Shown here: positions 17,646 to 27,701 of the stretch, piece by piece
How positions within the stretch are numbered: the stretch's first letter is position 1
Layout of the letters: every line of letters begins with the position of its first letter
Assembly (NCBI RefSeq): GCF_008389435.1
Contig: NZ_VUYS01000023.1
Span: 1 to 55,381, forward strand
Source of the DNA: Candidatus Nitrosocosmicus agrestis
GTDB lineage: Archaea; Thermoproteota; Nitrososphaeria; Nitrososphaerales; Nitrososphaeraceae
DNA length: 55,381 bases
Direction of reading: 5' to 3'
Made by a program: the position numbers and the translations under genes
The notes under the pieces: model-generated
What the model was told of the DNA's origin: nothing
Databases searched by the model: none
What the model saw: only the letters and a program-made list of their open reading frames with translations

Positions 17646-18136
17646 CTATGTATTAAATGTACGCATGATTTCATATGCTTTGTCGTTGCCCTTGTAAACA
17701 TTTCTTACCATCAAATTAATATCTGGCTGTCCAATGCGTACTATTATTTCCATGATGCTTTTAGAATTTTGATTAATGATTTCACTTACAATGGATTCAA
17801 TATCTCTTTTTGAAATCTTTATCAGAGATCTGCAACCCTCAATCTTAATAGACGATAGTTAATATCGAAACCTTCTATTAATATTTGCTGAGGTTTCTAT
17901 CCTGCTTCTTCTTCTTCTTTGGACGGTCGACAGAGGAACATCAATTTTTTCTGATATTTTTGATGATTTAGCATTAAGTTATTTATTTCAAGCTTGTGCC
18001 TTAAAATATGAAAAATGTACTGAAGCTCAATATGAGAACCATCAAATTTTCGAATATAATACCATCCACTAAATCTTACTATTCTAAAAATTACTTGCAT
18101 TTTTTTGAAGATTTTGTATAGGAGATCTTTTATCAT
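17646..18136 (-). pseudogene. Possible decayed small gene(s)
   Basis: A 79-codon ATG frame (18136-17897) rich in basic and aromatic residues ends in KEEEEAG. Further along the same strand, another frame without a usual start reads IKIEGCRSLIKISKRDIES and continues to EIMRTFNT, stopping at 17646. The second part looks like real protein: a charged helix followed by a beta-rich VRIGQPDINLMV stretch. The two may be remnants of one gene or unrelated. No family is recognised. Confidence 0.25.
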
Positions 18137-18240
18137 TGAGCTTTTGATATTGTTTGAATTTATATGTCAATTAGATCATTCTAGTCGAAATCCAGATAGA
18201 GCCGAATAATAAATAAAATTTAGTGTTCATAAAGTAAACA

Positions 18241-18942
18241 ATAACTTCTAAATTCACAATAATATTTATTATCATATCCATAAGCCTTATACCAAGTCAT
18301 TATCTAGGGTTTTCTCCTGCTAATGCTCAATTGAATACTACTGATGTAATAAGTAATCAAACGACTATACCGCAATCTGAATCAATTATAATCAAACCTT
18401 TTACAATTCCAAGAGATGAACCGTATAACTCAAATGGATTACCGTATACATCAAGTAGTGCTGATTCAAACAACAATAGTCTGACTAAACCAGTAAATGA
18501 CTTGGTCCTACTTAGTCAGCGATATAACGATGAAAGATTCGGTGATGAGATTATTGGTGAAATTCTAAACAATGGTACTATAACAGCTGAATATGCCAAG
18601 GTATCTGTATCCTTTTACGACGAAAATGGAGCAATTCTAGGTTCAGACTTTACTTATACCGATCCATCAACAATAGCTCCAGATCAAAAGACTGCATTTA
18701 ACATTTTCATAACAAGTGATACAATAGAGGATGATACTGAAACATATGAGTTTATTTTACAGTGGCAAAACAATGATTTTAATGACTTCTCAAAGAGAAT
18801 AACTGGAGAGCAAGTACAAGCTATTGATAATGACGATAACGATAATGATGACGATAACAATGATAACGATAATGATGATAACAATAATAAAGACCGAGAT
18901 GGTAATGCCCTAAAGCGATTGAATAATCTATTCCGAAAATAA
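18241..18942 (+). CDS. Secreted FxLYD-type protein with Asp/Asn-rich tail, no standard start codon
   Basis: The longest usual frame starts with TTG at 18331, but the 30 codons before it (from 18241, just after a TAA) encode a convincing signal peptide. It is a hydrophobic IIFIIISISLIP core ending in SPANAQ, an A-x-A cleavage site. No ATG, GTG or TTG precedes it; ATA at 18241 is the first usable codon. The mature part holds an FxLYD-like domain (DEIIGEILNNGTITAEYAKV and SFYDENGAILG) followed by about 35 residues of Asp/Asn repeats. It resembles the protein at 27702-28229. It is probably an exported, surface-associated protein; whether it is expressed depends on the unusual start. Confidence 0.65.
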   Translation: MTSKFTIIFIIISISLIPSHYLGFSPANAQLNTTDVISNQTTIPQSESIIIKPFTIPRDEPYNSNGLPYTSSSADSNNNSLTKPVNDLVLLSQRYNDERFGDEIIGEILNNGTITAEYAKVSVSFYDENGAILGSDFTYTDPSTIAPDQKTAFNIFITSDTIEDDTETYEFILQWQNNDFNDFSKRITGEQVQAIDNDDNDNDDDNNDNDNDDNNNKDRDGNALKRLNNLFRK

Positions 18943-20182
18943 TCTCTTATTTTCATTGTTTAATTTTTTTGATTAAATCCACTTATTTCCAAGTATTAAA
19001 TCTGATCATAAAGATGAAATTGCCAATTTAATAAAATAGTTTGTAGGATGTACATACAATGTATCTATGACTATGGTTAAATTCATTATGTCATTGTGTT
19101 ATGCATGTCAATAAAACCTTCAAGTTCAAGTAAGATCTTATATGCTAAATTTTGACAATTAATTAAGATGCTGTGATTGTATATAATTCATTTGTCTATA
19201 ATTATGTAAAATTATTTTTGACAATGGTATTAGTGTTTATTTATGTTAGACTTGAATCAACTAAGACTGGATCTACCTCAATTCATCCCTTTAATGTTAA
19301 TATCATAAAATACGGATTTTATAATAATATGCGGTAAATAACGCCGTTATATATCAATAACGAGCCTAAAATTGCATACTAAAGAATTGATAAATACCAT
19401 CTTGCTTATAAAAGAAATTCCTGCCAATTGAAAGTACTGTGACAACAGGCTGCAACCATCAAGATATGAGGATATATACACTGTATTGTGTATGGGGGAG
19501 TAGGCTACACTTACGTCATAAGCATCTTCATCAACCAGACCGATACCATCTGCTAGGGTCATTAAAGTGCGTTAATAATGCTCTATTAGCATCACTCTTC
19601 TTAGTCATTATGGCCCTATCCAGTTGTGTTGATGCAAAAGCGTAAGGGGTTACGAGATGCCTATTGATGCCTACTCTAACATCTCCTCATTTTATTCCTG
19701 TTTATTACACACACATATTGAAATTACAAACTTATTAACTTTCAATTTTGAGAATCACGTTTTTTAAAATCAACTTTCCAGGCTATGATTTATCAGAAAC
19801 ATTGAAATTATTTCAAAAGCAATAAGGTGTCAACAAAGGTCTTGTTTCTTGTAACAGTAGACTTGACATCTATATTTCATATGCCTCAGACCCCCTCCGC
19901 AAGTTTTTGATTTCTACCATCAAACTATCATATTTTCAATGATAGTCATTATGGATTAACCAGATGACGGTATCTTATGACATGGCATTTAACTACTGAT
20001 CATATCTTAAATCAAATTTATTTTATAAATTCAAAACTTATCATCAATCAATATTTTGATTTAATTACTTTCAAACACCATATATGAAATACCACCAAGA
20101 TCAGAATGGCTATTTGTTCCCTTTTGTTCGATGCTTAAAACAATGAATAGATAAATAAATAACTAAAATGATCTATTTGATC
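18943..20182. other. 1.2-kb stretch without a convincing gene
   Basis: Two overlapping opposite frames near 19347-19645 are the only ones of any length. The minus frame contains VAYSPIHNTVYISSYLDG, which resembles a YVTN/NHL beta-propeller blade, so a remnant of a secreted propeller protein is possible. The rest has stops in all frames. Confidence 0.4.
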
Positions 20183-20560
20183 CTAATCTGTTCCCCAAGG
20201 ATTGTCAATCACAAACTTCCAAGTGCCATCAGATTGTTGACGTAAAACATCTGCAGACTTGGCTGACATGTTAACAGGGTTTCCATCTGAGCCTGTTCCA
20301 CTAAATGACCATTCAGTGATTACTAAAGCAAGATCACTTGTTTGAAGGACCCTTTTGACTTTTAAATCTAATTTTCCTTTTAAATCTATGAATCCCTGTA
20401 GACTTTGCCCGACGGATTCTGGGGTATTTGCAAGTTGTCCTGACTGGGTGGCAAAACATGCTTCAGTTTCATAGAGCGTCATGAGAGAATCTAGATCCCC
20501 TATATTAATACCTTCAACTACAGAATTTAGTACTTCTTCAGGCGTCATATTCTTAACCAT
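20183..20560 (-). CDS. SnoaL-like/NTF2-fold protein
   Basis: 125 residues with the cone-shaped NTF2 fold pattern. It has an N-terminal helix TPEEVLNSVVEGINIGDLDS, then LMTLYETEACF, a middle SVGQSLQGFIDL helix and the strand set LALVITEWSFSG and DVLRQQSDGTWKFVIDNPW. It resembles the DUF4440/SnoaL ketosteroid-isomerase-like group, in which members often have no known substrate. It has no signal peptide, so it is cytosolic. It stands alone with AT-rich DNA on both sides. Function cannot be narrowed further. Confidence 0.82.
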   Translation of the reverse strand: MVKNMTPEEVLNSVVEGINIGDLDSLMTLYETEACFATQSGQLANTPESVGQSLQGFIDLKGKLDLKVKRVLQTSDLALVITEWSFSGTGSDGNPVNMSAKSADVLRQQSDGTWKFVIDNPWGTD

Positions 20561-21042
20561 ACAATGGCTTTGGTAAAGTTGGTTTTAACCTTATCACAAA
20601 CTTGTAGTGAAAATAAAGCAAGATGTGTATTTAATCACAATCAAAATTTATTATGCTACTTTTAGGTTAATCTTTACCACAATCATCAAGAATATTTTTT
20701 CACTTATAAAATAAGATCAAATCATGGAATGGGACTACCTCACATGAGAAACGTGGAATTACCGGAAAATAACCCACTCCACAGGCACCTGTTTAAATTT
20801 AATAGATTGAATATATGGTAGTTGAATTGGTTTGAAATTAAATTTAACAAAATTATCAATTAAAGGTTTTCCGTTTTAACAACTTTAGTACTTATGACAA
20901 GATTTTATAAAATATATGAAATAATGCTTGTGATTAAAATGAGTCTGACCCCGACATATTCCTCTTTAATTCCTCACGATATAGGTGAATTAATATCATA
21001 AACTAGAATTTAAAATAAATAATTCAAATGGATCAGAAGAAA
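20561..21042. other. Intergenic DNA
   Basis: AT-rich with no credible frame. The first ~100 bases presumably hold the promoter of the NTF2-fold gene (minus strand), but I cannot fix a box with confidence. Confidence 0.4.
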
Positions 21043-21633
21043 CTAATAAGTAAACATCTGAAACAAAATCTCTGTAATGCTTTTGGGTTCAACTTTTTCT
21101 TTTGGCTCTGAAAGTAATATTGGAAGTAACGAAGAGGTTATTTCTTTTATATTGCTGTTGCGAAAGTATCGCTGATCTTCAATTGAGTATTTTTCCATGA
21201 TAGGGGAGAGGTTTATCATAAATTTGGTAAACATTATCTAGGTGTTTTATCTTTATCGAGCAATTAAATAACCTCGATATATTCACTCTGCTGTTGTAGT
21301 CACCATTTTCTAGTTTGCAATCATATTTTATATCCATCTGGGTTACGTTCCACTGCGAAACACTGGTGTGTATTAGAGGTTCTGAAATACCTAGAGAATC
21401 CTTTATTTTCTGATGTATTGAGCCGCATGCTTGTATCAAATTAAGCCAATCTTTTCTTGAATGCCATTGATATGGCTCCCTGGATGATGCGATTGTAATA
21501 ATGACAGTTCCATAAGGATAAACAAAATTATCTTATACGACCTGTAAAGAGACAGCTTACCCTCATAGACTAATCCCTGATTCCTAGAGGAGAGAAGAAT
21601 CCATTCTAAACTTGAATTGCCTTTTAGTTTCAA
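21043..21633 (-). pseudogene. Frameshifted gene of unknown family
   Basis: Three overlapping minus-strand frames look like one gene read in pieces. The 5' piece (21633-21436) contains LEWILLSSRNQGLVYEGKL. The middle piece (21439-21179) contains LENGDYNSRVNISRLFNC and ends HGKILN. The 3' piece (21234-21043) continues in another frame with EDQRYFRNSNIKEITSSLL. The joins need at least two indels. No family is recognised. The alternative is that only the 86-codon middle piece is, or was, coding. Confidence 0.4.
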
Positions 21634-21915
21634 CCTTTTATGTCTTCTTGTGGAGACTTTAACCAGGACTTTAAAGATATGTGATGAAACTTTGGTTCTG
21701 GTTTATTCGCAAGTAATGAAGTTAGTGTGTTTATTATGGTTAGGTTTTCACCGTCTTTTACTTCTGTTTAAGTTTGTATCCGCCAATGTTCAATCATGTT
21801 ACCCATAACTGATCTATTTTCCCTTTTACTGTGGGATGATAGAGTTTGTCTATGCTTATTTTAACTGCTAATACCCTATATATCATATTGGCTAATACGA
21901 GATCAGAAAATCACT

Positions 21916-22698
21916 TCAAGAGGATGGAGCTGTTCCCCCTTGAACTAAAAATTGATTTGTTACATTACATTCAACAGAATCTCCTGCTTTAACCGAACCA
22001 GTTGCTGTATCCAAAGATGGGAATTCTTGTGTACAATCTCCCGTAAACTCTGGAAGAATTCCAAACTCATCTGCGTTTAGATCATCTTTTAACGATTGAA
22101 TTACTTCATCGTCTACATTCTCTACAATTCTGTAGTCTCCTGCACCTAATGATACATCCGTTCCCGCTTCCGAAGCCGGAAAATTAGATGGATTAGGATT
22201 GTTACCACTAATTAAAAAAGAAAATACTGATGGTTCTATATTGTTTAGAACAAAGTTACAAACGGCAAGATCGCTAGGATTCCCTCCACGACTTTCACAT
22301 CCTATTATTATAGATACAGCTAGCGATGCTGTGTTGTCCTCATCGTCATCGCTAGGTGGAGGTTGATCCGGTCGACTCTCTCTTTCCAGGCAAACTCCAC
22401 TGCTATCTTTTAGGCCGAGTCCCATTGTCCCTTTGTCTCCCGCGCTAGAATTACACATTATCTGATTCCCAGACCCAACTGCATCTCCTCCCGAGATTAT
22501 AAAGCTACTGCTATCAGAAGACGATTGTATTGATGATGATTCTTTTGCATTGGTAGTACCGGTATCACCTCCTGTTTGAGTCAATCCATTTGATTGAGCA
22601 AATACAAACTCTATGCTAAATGTTTCACTCAAATCAAAAGTCATCATTGAAAATATCAGTGGTATTGAAATTAAGAAAACCATCCAATAAGGTTCCAT
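21916..22698 (-). CDS. Secreted/anchored hypothetical protein
   Basis: 260 residues. The hydrophobic N-terminus (WMVFLISIPLIFSMMTF) is a signal peptide or anchor. A Ser-rich linker (about 50-75) follows, then an acidic PPSDDDED stretch, and then an extracellular domain of about 140 residues with six or so cysteines (IIGCESRGG, DLAVCNFVL, TGDCTQEF, SVECNVTNQFL) that may form disulfides. The final VKAGDSVECNVTNQ resembles the end of prealbumin-like/beta-sandwich repeats in archaeal surface proteins. It neighbours two other small secreted proteins, suggesting a surface-protein cluster. Function unknown. Confidence 0.65.
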   Translation of the reverse strand: MEPYWMVFLISIPLIFSMMTFDLSETFSIEFVFAQSNGLTQTGGDTGTTNAKESSSIQSSSDSSSFIISGGDAVGSGNQIMCNSSAGDKGTMGLGLKDSSGVCLERESRPDQPPPSDDDEDNTASLAVSIIIGCESRGGNPSDLAVCNFVLNNIEPSVFSFLISGNNPNPSNFPASEAGTDVSLGAGDYRIVENVDDEVIQSLKDDLNADEFGILPEFTGDCTQEFPSLDTATGSVKAGDSVECNVTNQFLVQGGTAPSS

Positions 22699-22899
22699 GT
22701 TACCATGTATTTTTTACGAGATATATTGAATTGCATATATTTTAATTGTCCTTTATAGCATGTAGATACCTTGGAAGATTATTCGATGAGAATTCTTAGA
22801 ATAATTTAGTATTTAATTAAGGACTTTGCTTGCCATAAAAGTATGTCTGGAAATAAAGGAAAGATACATTCAAGTTTACATCTATTAGAATATTGAAAT

Positions 22900-23373
22900 T
22901 TATACCCTTATTGTTATCTCCTCTGGTCCTCTTTGAGGATTATTTAAGAGATTATAACATATCACACCATTACCCTCGTCAGTTACAGGACCTTCTATAC
23001 AGATGTGAAATGTCTCGTTTACATCTATTATTCCAGATGGCATTACTATATCAGTTGTATATTCTCCATTAGACGTGTCACTATATAGTGCATCAGACAA
23101 ATCCATATTAAAATGACCATATTCAGGATGCTCTTTTACATATATATCGACTAAATCATAAAAAACGTGATCAATATCAATCCGTGAATCGTCAATCAGC
23201 GTGACCCGGATAATGAAATTACCCTGATTTTCACCTTGACTTGCCATTGCTACATTCATAATTAGAGGGGAATTGATTAGAAGGGTTAGGGCTGTCACCA
23301 CAGATAAGAAAATATGAAATAGTTTCCCCTCATGATTCAGTTTATTCATTTTGATATGTGATCTTTTACTCAT
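22900..23373 (-). CDS. Small secreted hypothetical protein
   Basis: 157 residues from the first ATG; the in-frame Met at residue 9 may be the true start. The hydrophobic segment IFLSVVTALTLLINSPLIM followed by VAMASQGENQG is a signal peptide with an A-x-A-like site. The mature part of about 110 residues is acidic, with two cysteines (FHICIEG, GVICYNLL) and a beta-rich RVTLIDDSRIDIDHVFYDL stretch. No family is recognised. It is transcribed in the same direction as the secreted protein at 21916-22698, 201 bases upstream of it. Confidence 0.62.
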   Translation of the reverse strand: MSKRSHIKMNKLNHEGKLFHIFLSVVTALTLLINSPLIMNVAMASQGENQGNFIIRVTLIDDSRIDIDHVFYDLVDIYVKEHPEYGHFNMDLSDALYSDTSNGEYTTDIVMPSGIIDVNETFHICIEGPVTDEGNGVICYNLLNNPQRGPEEITIRV

Positions 23374-23778
23374 ACACTTTGATAGAAAGCCAAATTATTT
23401 AGAATTTATCCTTAAATTGCAATATTCTAATAGTCTTAGAAGATTTGAAAATGATATTTTTATCGTAGTAATGGGGGACGAAATAATATCTAATAAACTA
23501 GTTCTATTCATATTACAAAAGTTATATTCTCCTTAATTATATCATCACTATTAGTTTTGATGACATTACTTTATCAACTCGTATAATGCAATACCTTACT
23601 AAATAACATGAAATCTATTTAAAATTAATTACAAAGACCATCTGATACTTTACCGTCTCAAACCTTGTCTTTGCATGTGACTTGCCATTATAAATTTTAA
23701 GTTCTAATTGTATGAGAGTATTAGAATATTGCAATTGGTTAGTAAATCCAATATATTTTTTTATTCCTTATTGGTGAT
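23374..23778. other. Divergent intergenic region
   Basis: Separates two divergent secreted-protein genes. A 61-codon plus-strand frame (23351-23536) overlaps the signal-peptide end of the minus-strand gene and has no features. A GGTGAT ribosome-binding-like sequence lies directly before the ATG at 23779. Confidence 0.4.
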
Positions 23779-24150
23779 ATGAGTAACAAAATAACAACTC
23801 AATATCGTGAAAAGAAAGAACACGGACATGCAGTAATTGCCATGGTAGTCACATTTGCTGTACTAACATGTTGCATATTGCCTACAAGTAGTATATTTGC
23901 AGCTGCGCCAAATGATCCTGATAAAACTGGATGTGATCCCAAAACAGATACAGATTGTTTTCCAGATGAGATCGTAGTATTCGATAACCCAAGCAACAAC
24001 CGCCTGTTAGTTCTAGATAGTCAAACTACAAGCAGTAACACACCGAAGGATAGTTCAGTAGATATCGAAGCAGATGAACTTGTTGTAAAAGGATGCAAAG
24101 GTGGAACAGCAGGTGAAGTCCCAGGTAAGCCAGGAGTCTGTAAAGAGTAG
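23779..24150 (+). CDS. Small secreted Cys-containing protein
   Basis: 123 residues. A basic N-terminus (REKKEHGH) is followed by the hydrophobic segment VIAMVVTFAVLTCCILP and SSIFAAAPND, a signal peptide with an AAA site. The mature part of about 80 residues has four cysteines in two pairs, GCDPKTDTDCFPDE and a C-terminal KGCKGG...GVCKE. It is otherwise polar and low in structure. No family is recognised. A run of eight T at 24182-24189 just after the gene is a probable terminator. Confidence 0.62.
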   Translation: MSNKITTQYREKKEHGHAVIAMVVTFAVLTCCILPTSSIFAAAPNDPDKTGCDPKTDTDCFPDEIVVFDNPSNNRLLVLDSQTTSSNTPKDSSVDIEADELVVKGCKGGTAGEVPGKPGVCKE

Positions 24151-24181
24151 CCTAAATTGTAAAACGATCCAGACCAATAAC

Positions 24182-24189
24182 TTTTTTTT
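24182..24189 (+). terminator. Probable oligo-T terminator
   Basis: Eight consecutive T residues 32 bases after the stop of the secreted protein gene. Archaeal RNA polymerase terminates at such T-runs without needing a hairpin. Confidence 0.45.
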
Positions 24190-24343
24190 GTTCTTGCTAA
24201 CTTTTTACAATTAGATTACCACTGGAAGATGACTTAATTACTTAGCCCCTACAATACAAATAGATTCATTGTAAAAACTAATTGAATCTGAATTTTTATT
24301 AACGTAATTATTTGCCGTTGTTTCAGTTATTGTCTTCAATATC

Positions 24344-25102
24344 TCATTTTTTTCTTACTTCTGATTGAGTGGATAATATTACCTGAACTGTAGATGCTGT
24401 TTCGCATACAAAATTTGTAAATTCTTCTGCTGACTTAAAGTTAAAGATCATATCCCATTTTTCCGTTTTTTCATCTTCAAATCCTGAGTTGACAAACAAA
24501 TCCTTTAGCAAGTCTTCGTTAGATAAGCTAAAAAGACCAAGGGAATTTGGCGGAGGTGGTGCGATAATTGTTTACTTCAATAACATATTAAATGGTAATG
24601 AAATAAAAGGAGTCCTGTACGGAGTAGCCCAAACTGCTGCAGCGAATCTCCCGCGTTTACTGATGATCTGCTGTGAATATTTGATAATCCTGCTTTGACG
24701 TTGGGTAAAAACACAAGACCAAACCTACAAAGTGCTGCATCGAATGTGGAAGATAGCAGGTCAGTAGTTTCTGCATCTCCTTCCATGAAATCCATCACGT
24801 CTTGAAGGCCCAAAGATATAGACCTCTCTTTTGCAACTGCCAGCATGTAATGAGAAATATCTATTGCTCACACATGTCCATTTTTTCCTACTACCTGTGC
24901 TGCTGTTATAGATGGTTCTCCTATACCAGTTGCTATGTCAAGAATCCTAGAACCTTCCCTCATTCTAGCAAAATCTATCAACCGTTTGCTTACTTTCTCG
25001 CCTGCACTCTGTAATTTTTTACCACTTTAGCCACCCATTAACCAAGGTATTCCAGCCTTGACGCTGACCTGCCTTATACTTTGTCGGATCGATATTAGAC
25101 AT
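24344..25102 (-). pseudogene. Decayed SAM-dependent methyltransferase (UbiE-like)
   Basis: The gene starts at ATG 25102 (MSNIDPTKYKAGQRQGWNT). It shifts frame at an A-run around 25020, then reads ILDIATGIGEPSITAAQ, the SAM-binding motif I of class I methyltransferases. It has an in-frame TGA after GKNGHV, continues AIDISHYMLAVAKERS and DFMEGDAETTDLL, and shows FDAALCRFGLVFLPN. A second shift near 24650 leads to RFAAAVWATPYRTPF, and the frame ends at TGA 24344. Two frameshifts and at least one stop make it a clear pseudogene of a roughly 250-residue small-molecule methyltransferase of the UbiE/Methyltransf_11 type. Its relatives act on quinones or arsenic, but the substrate here is unknown. 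Confidence 0.8.
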
Positions 25103-25260
25103 GCGAAATATATTTTTACTTCAGTTTCAAATTATGTTAAATTATCTATGGTAATGGTTCTTAGTATTTAATTATGTTAGATTTGCCTTTAATTCTCCAA
25201 TCCAGGAACTAACTCTATTTTGCACCTATGTTTTATCCCCAATTTTTGTCGACAATTTTT

Positions 25261-25443
25261 CTAATTATTTGCTTTTAAGATATTCAAAATTTCCTCAACA
25301 TTGGCCTCTAAATTAGATAGCCTGACATTGATCTGCTGTATTTGACTAAATACAATTTCTCTTTTCTTGAATTCAGGAGATTGACTAAATGCTCTTTGCC
25401 TTGCTTCAATTTCCTCTTGATTTAAACCATCAATGTTTGTCAC
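25261..25443 (-). CDS. Small coiled-coil protein, 60 residues
   Basis: A GTG-started frame with strongly protein-like composition. An acidic start (NQEEIEARQRAFSQSPEF) is followed by a heptad-type helix, QIQQINVRLSNLEANVEEIL, which should form a coiled coil. There is no membrane segment. No family is recognised. It is isolated, with AT-rich DNA on both sides. Confidence 0.5.
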   Translation of the reverse strand: MTNIDGLNQEEIEARQRAFSQSPEFKKREIVFSQIQQINVRLSNLEANVEEILNILKANN

Positions 25444-26547
25444 AGATCATACAGGAGAATCTAATGATAAAAGGTTTACTTAGATTGTAAAAATGGGAAC
25501 TCATCAACTATTTAGTAATGATTATTCATCTTCAAGAATAGGTGGGTATTTGAATATTTTTTCTTTCTTTTGTTGAGTTGATTCAGAAGGGATAATACAG
25601 ATGGATTGACAATAGTGTTTAATTCCGAATCTACAAGACTAACCTCTCCAAAGCATCCCTCCTGAACAGAAAACTGGACTGAATAAACCCAAACAGTTCA
25701 GCATCCTATTGAGCTAAATTTTTGAAGCGAGCGCTTGCATCTGTTTTGTTTTGGAGTAATTGATATACTTCAAAAATGTATTTATAGGTTTTCGTTACTT
25801 TGCAGGATTACATAATTTGATCAACTTATTACATCATTGTTGAATTCATTAGACAATAATGTAATATTACACCATCTCCAAAACTTGTGAAACATTATCA
25901 AAATATCATCATACGCTGTCATCGCATTGTGTGACGCAGCAGATGACCGAAAAAGTATCAGAAAAATGAGATGTCCATCTCAAATCTGTCTTCACCTTTG
26001 TTTCGAGGAGAAAGAGGAGATTGTTATCTAATCAAATGCCGGTCCTTCAAATGATATTCTAAGAAACAGAGTTCAAAGTCCTATGCAAAGTATCCAAAGC
26101 ATAGAGAGAGTCTAAAGAAGAATATTCTGACTGCCATCACCACAATGCTTTGTATGTATTTAGAAGACTATCAAGTATTAAGAAAGTTGTTTTGTAATGA
26201 TCTATTCAATAAATTAGACGATCAAGTAGAAGAAGAAAAGAAAGAGATGCCTGTCTAATATGAAAACAATGCATACAAAGGTCTCATAACGAATATCTAG
26301 TAGGAAAGAGGTTAGCACGGTTAGTTTACAATTAGTCTATTTACATTAAATCAAGGATTGTTTAGAAAGTATGAGAAGGAAACCCGGATGACCAAGTAAC
26401 ATTAGGACATTGTATTAAGGCAATCACTGAAAATTTGTTAGATGAGAATAAAATTGTAAAGACTGGCCATGAAATCAAGCATCATAGGCAGAGAAAAAAG
26501 CAAAAATAGCATTAACCCATTACTTTTTTTATAGATAAAACATGTGA
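25444..26547. other. 1.1-kb stretch with broken reading frames
   Basis: No intact gene. From about 26040 to 26510 short protein-like pieces appear in changing plus-strand frames, for example LEDYQVLRKLFCNDLFNKL near 26160-26220 and QVTLGHCIKAITENLLDE near 26395-26450. This suggests one or more decayed genes that I cannot name. Confidence 0.4.
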
Positions 26548-27090
26548 ACCAAAAAGAAAATATATGAAAATCCAAAATTAGGTATTGCATTTGAGTATCC
26601 TCCAGAATGGGTTTCTATGGTAAATTGTAAGCTAACGCATGGGATAGATATTTGTATGTTTAAGGATTTTACCAGTTTTGGAGTCATTAGGGTTTCTGAG
26701 CAAGTTCAATCTGATATAATAACCCAAACAGAAGCTCTCGAAACGCTATTACTATCTTCAGTTCAGAGCAATGAAATAATGGTAGGAGATGTAGAATCAA
26801 ATAAATATCAAACGCCAAAATCGCCTTCAAAATCTGCGACTATACTAGTTCATAAAATTGATAAACGGATCGGTAACATAATTCAAGAAAGAACATTAAT
26901 TATGGAAAGAAAAAGTATACGTGACTATCATTTAGATTATGGTGATAGTTATTATGAATGCGACAAAAGTTCCTTTGCATACAGAGATAAAGTATTCGTC
27001 ATCGCTTTTGAAGATATACCAGAAAACTACAAATCAGGCCAGAGTCAGCAACAATTAAGGGAAGTATTTAGCTCTTTTAGGTTTATTTGA
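26548..27090 (+). pseudogene. 5'-truncated PsbP-like domain protein
   Basis: A usual start exists only at 26617, but the conserved beginning of the domain lies before it: YENPKLGIAFEYPPEW (from 26563) is the typical opening of a PsbP-like module. The frame is closed by a TGA at 26545 and no signal peptide is encoded, whereas homologous proteins such as that at 37777-38859 are exported. The rest (about 170 residues) is intact to QQLREVFSSFRFI, the usual C-terminal helix of the domain. The gene has therefore probably lost its 5' end. A cytosolic short form from 26617 cannot be excluded. Confidence 0.55.
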
Positions 27091-27701
27091 AATGCTGAAG
27101 CCATTAAGGACATTGATATCGTTGCAGTAAGTATTATAGCACTTCTTTCGAAATCTCCTTCCTATGTGATGTCTGTATATCGGCTGAAACAATAAAATAA
27201 AAAATTTCAATTATTGCATGTTGTTAACATAATTATCAATCCCTGTTTTAAGACTGAACCATTTTTTAATAATTTGTACAAATAATAAAGTCTTATCCAT
27301 ACTAATCTCTAACGTCATTTTCAGGATTAGATTCTACTTTGATTCATATACCTATTAATTCAGATATTTTGTCAAAAAGATCAGGATATAAATATAATGT
27401 AATATGTATTTGGCTACCGCAAACTACTATATCCAGAACAAAATGACATCAGGATTCTTTGCATCTTGATAACCGAGGATCGAGGAGTGTATGTTACTGT
27501 TAATCCATCCTACTCCCTTTCATACTTCTTCTTGTCATTAAACTTGGAATGCTTCTCCCATCGTGGACTTTCACATTTGACATAGGCAGGTCAAAGATAA
27601 TTTATTCCTCAGATTCTACTTAAATAACATCTGTCAAGGTAATCAAATACTATGCTATACACTATTCCAGGGTATTTTTTCTTGATATTTTTAATAATAA
27701 T
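27091..27701. other. Intergenic stretch
   Basis: Tail-to-tail spacer with stops in all frames. No RNA gene or repeat recognised. Confidence 0.4.

Noticed and set aside
19347-19645. Beta-propeller-like minus frame and opposite plus frame
   Set aside because: One blade-like segment alone is too little to call a gene or pseudogene with confidence; it is mentioned only in the region description.
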